Source of the DNA: Sphingobacteriales bacterium | GTDB lineage: Bacteria > Bacteroidota > Bacteroidia > Chitinophagales > JADIYW01 | NCBI GenBank assembly: GCA_016719635.1 | Contig: JADJYT010000014.1 | Coordinates: forward strand, 1-5,857 | Length of the DNA stretch: 5,857 bases | Direction of reading: 5' to 3' | Part shown: piece after piece, positions 5,459 through 5,857 of the stretch | How positions within the stretch are numbered: the stretch's first letter is position 1 | Layout: every line of letters starts with the position of its first letter | The notes under the pieces: generated by a model | The model's database searches: none | What the model was told of the DNA's origin: nothing | What the model saw: only the letters and a program-made list of their open reading frames with translations | Made by a program: the position numbers and the translations under genes

Positions 5459-5857
5459 CAGGCTACAACGATCCAACGACACGACCGGCAAGTATCAATT
5501 TGAGGCAATCTTTAATAGAAAAATAGAAGTGCGGCTATTAGAAGCTAAAATTGATGACGCCAAAACAGATTCAAATTGTAAGAAATTCTGTTACAGAAAA
5601 TACTTTTATCAAATCCAAACTTGACAGACAGAAGACTGCGAAGAGTTGTACAATAAGAGAAGAGTTGATGTGTAAATTGTGGAAACAAATAGTAGGATTG
5701 CAATTGCTGACTTGAAAAGAAAATAACATTTTAGGCGTTATTTTAGACCCAAATTTGAGGAAAAAGGTATCGGACAGCTATTACACAAAACTATGTTGAA
5801 TGATATTTTACACGAACAACGGAAAAAAGTTTGATTAGGAACAGCTTATAATACAAG
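5451..5857 (+). mobile_element. putative integron-type gene cassette 3, truncated by the window edge
   Basis: It begins TTAGCGGTCAGG directly after attC-like site 2. If it is a true cassette, its own terminal repeat, beyond the window, should start with a core close to TGACCGCTAAC. It contains the broken acetyltransferase and about 70 bases of leader. This is a testable prediction from the pattern of the two complete units. Confidence 0.45.
5523..5857 (+). pseudogene. GNAT-family N-acetyltransferase, frameshifted and cut by the window edge
   Basis: This is the remnant of an acetyl-CoA-dependent acetyltransferase. Pieces occur in family order but in two alternating frames: VRLLEAKIDD from 5529, then QIQIVRNSVTENT from 5566 in the next frame, then CEELYNKR from 5637 back in the first. 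IAIADLK is near 5697-5717, LGVILDPN from 5731 in the second frame, and FEEKGIGQLLHKTML from 5754 in the first. KGIG is the acetyl-CoA pyrophosphate loop (motif A). In the next conserved block, V-W-L-G-T-A, the Trp codon is a TGA stop (5832-5834). Further stops lie at 5673-5675 and 5724-5726. No convincing ATG precedes VRLL; GTG 5529 or a mutated ATA at 5523 are candidates. The gene runs off the window. Multiple frame changes and stops argue for real decay, although read errors near a contig end would look similar. Confidence 0.75.

Overview
The window looks like chromosomal DNA of a Bacteroidota (Cytophaga-Flavobacterium-Chitinophaga type) bacterium. The right-hand genes are AT-rich, have A-rich leaders instead of clear Shine-Dalgarno sites, and belong to families common in that phylum: a secreted S41 protease with a TPR-like tail, a small protein usually carried as 'n-acetylglutamate synthase', an OsmC protein and a DinB-like protein. 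The phylum assignment is inferred from protein style, not from a marker gene.

The window has two unlike halves. Positions 1 to about 2290 are clearly more GC-rich and contain no intact gene. The recognisable content is a badly broken PHB-depolymerase-type esterase (about 1198-2065), whose motifs lie scattered over all three forward frames. From 1 to about 520 there are only weak minus-strand peptide scraps that I could not identify. From about 2290 to the right edge the DNA is AT-rich and holds four intact forward genes plus a broken acetyltransferase.

The right half is organised like an integron gene-cassette array. Three imperfect inverted repeats (2296-2418, 3881-3952, 5315-5458) have the layout of attC sites: an outer AAC...GTT pair, an unpaired spacer and an inner second stem. 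The telling detail is that the bases at the start of each unit are complementary to the left core of the repeat at that same unit's end. Unit 1 begins G|TTAGCAAC and its repeat begins GTTGCTAAC. Unit 2 begins G|TTATGCGGTT and its repeat begins AACCGCTAAC, with one extra base. This is expected if each unit once closed into a circle through its own attC. Unit 1 (2411-3943) carries the S41 protease. Unit 2 (3944-5450) carries three genes. Unit 3 (5451 to the edge) carries the GNAT pseudogene. All genes point the same way, with the repeat just after the last stop codon, as in integrons. No integrase or attI is in the window, so this is either the inner part of an array or an orphan attC cluster.

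The genes do not form one pathway. OsmC (peroxide or thiol stress) and DinB-like (possible thiol transferase fold) could both serve redox or detoxification, but the shared feature is cassette carriage, not a common reaction.
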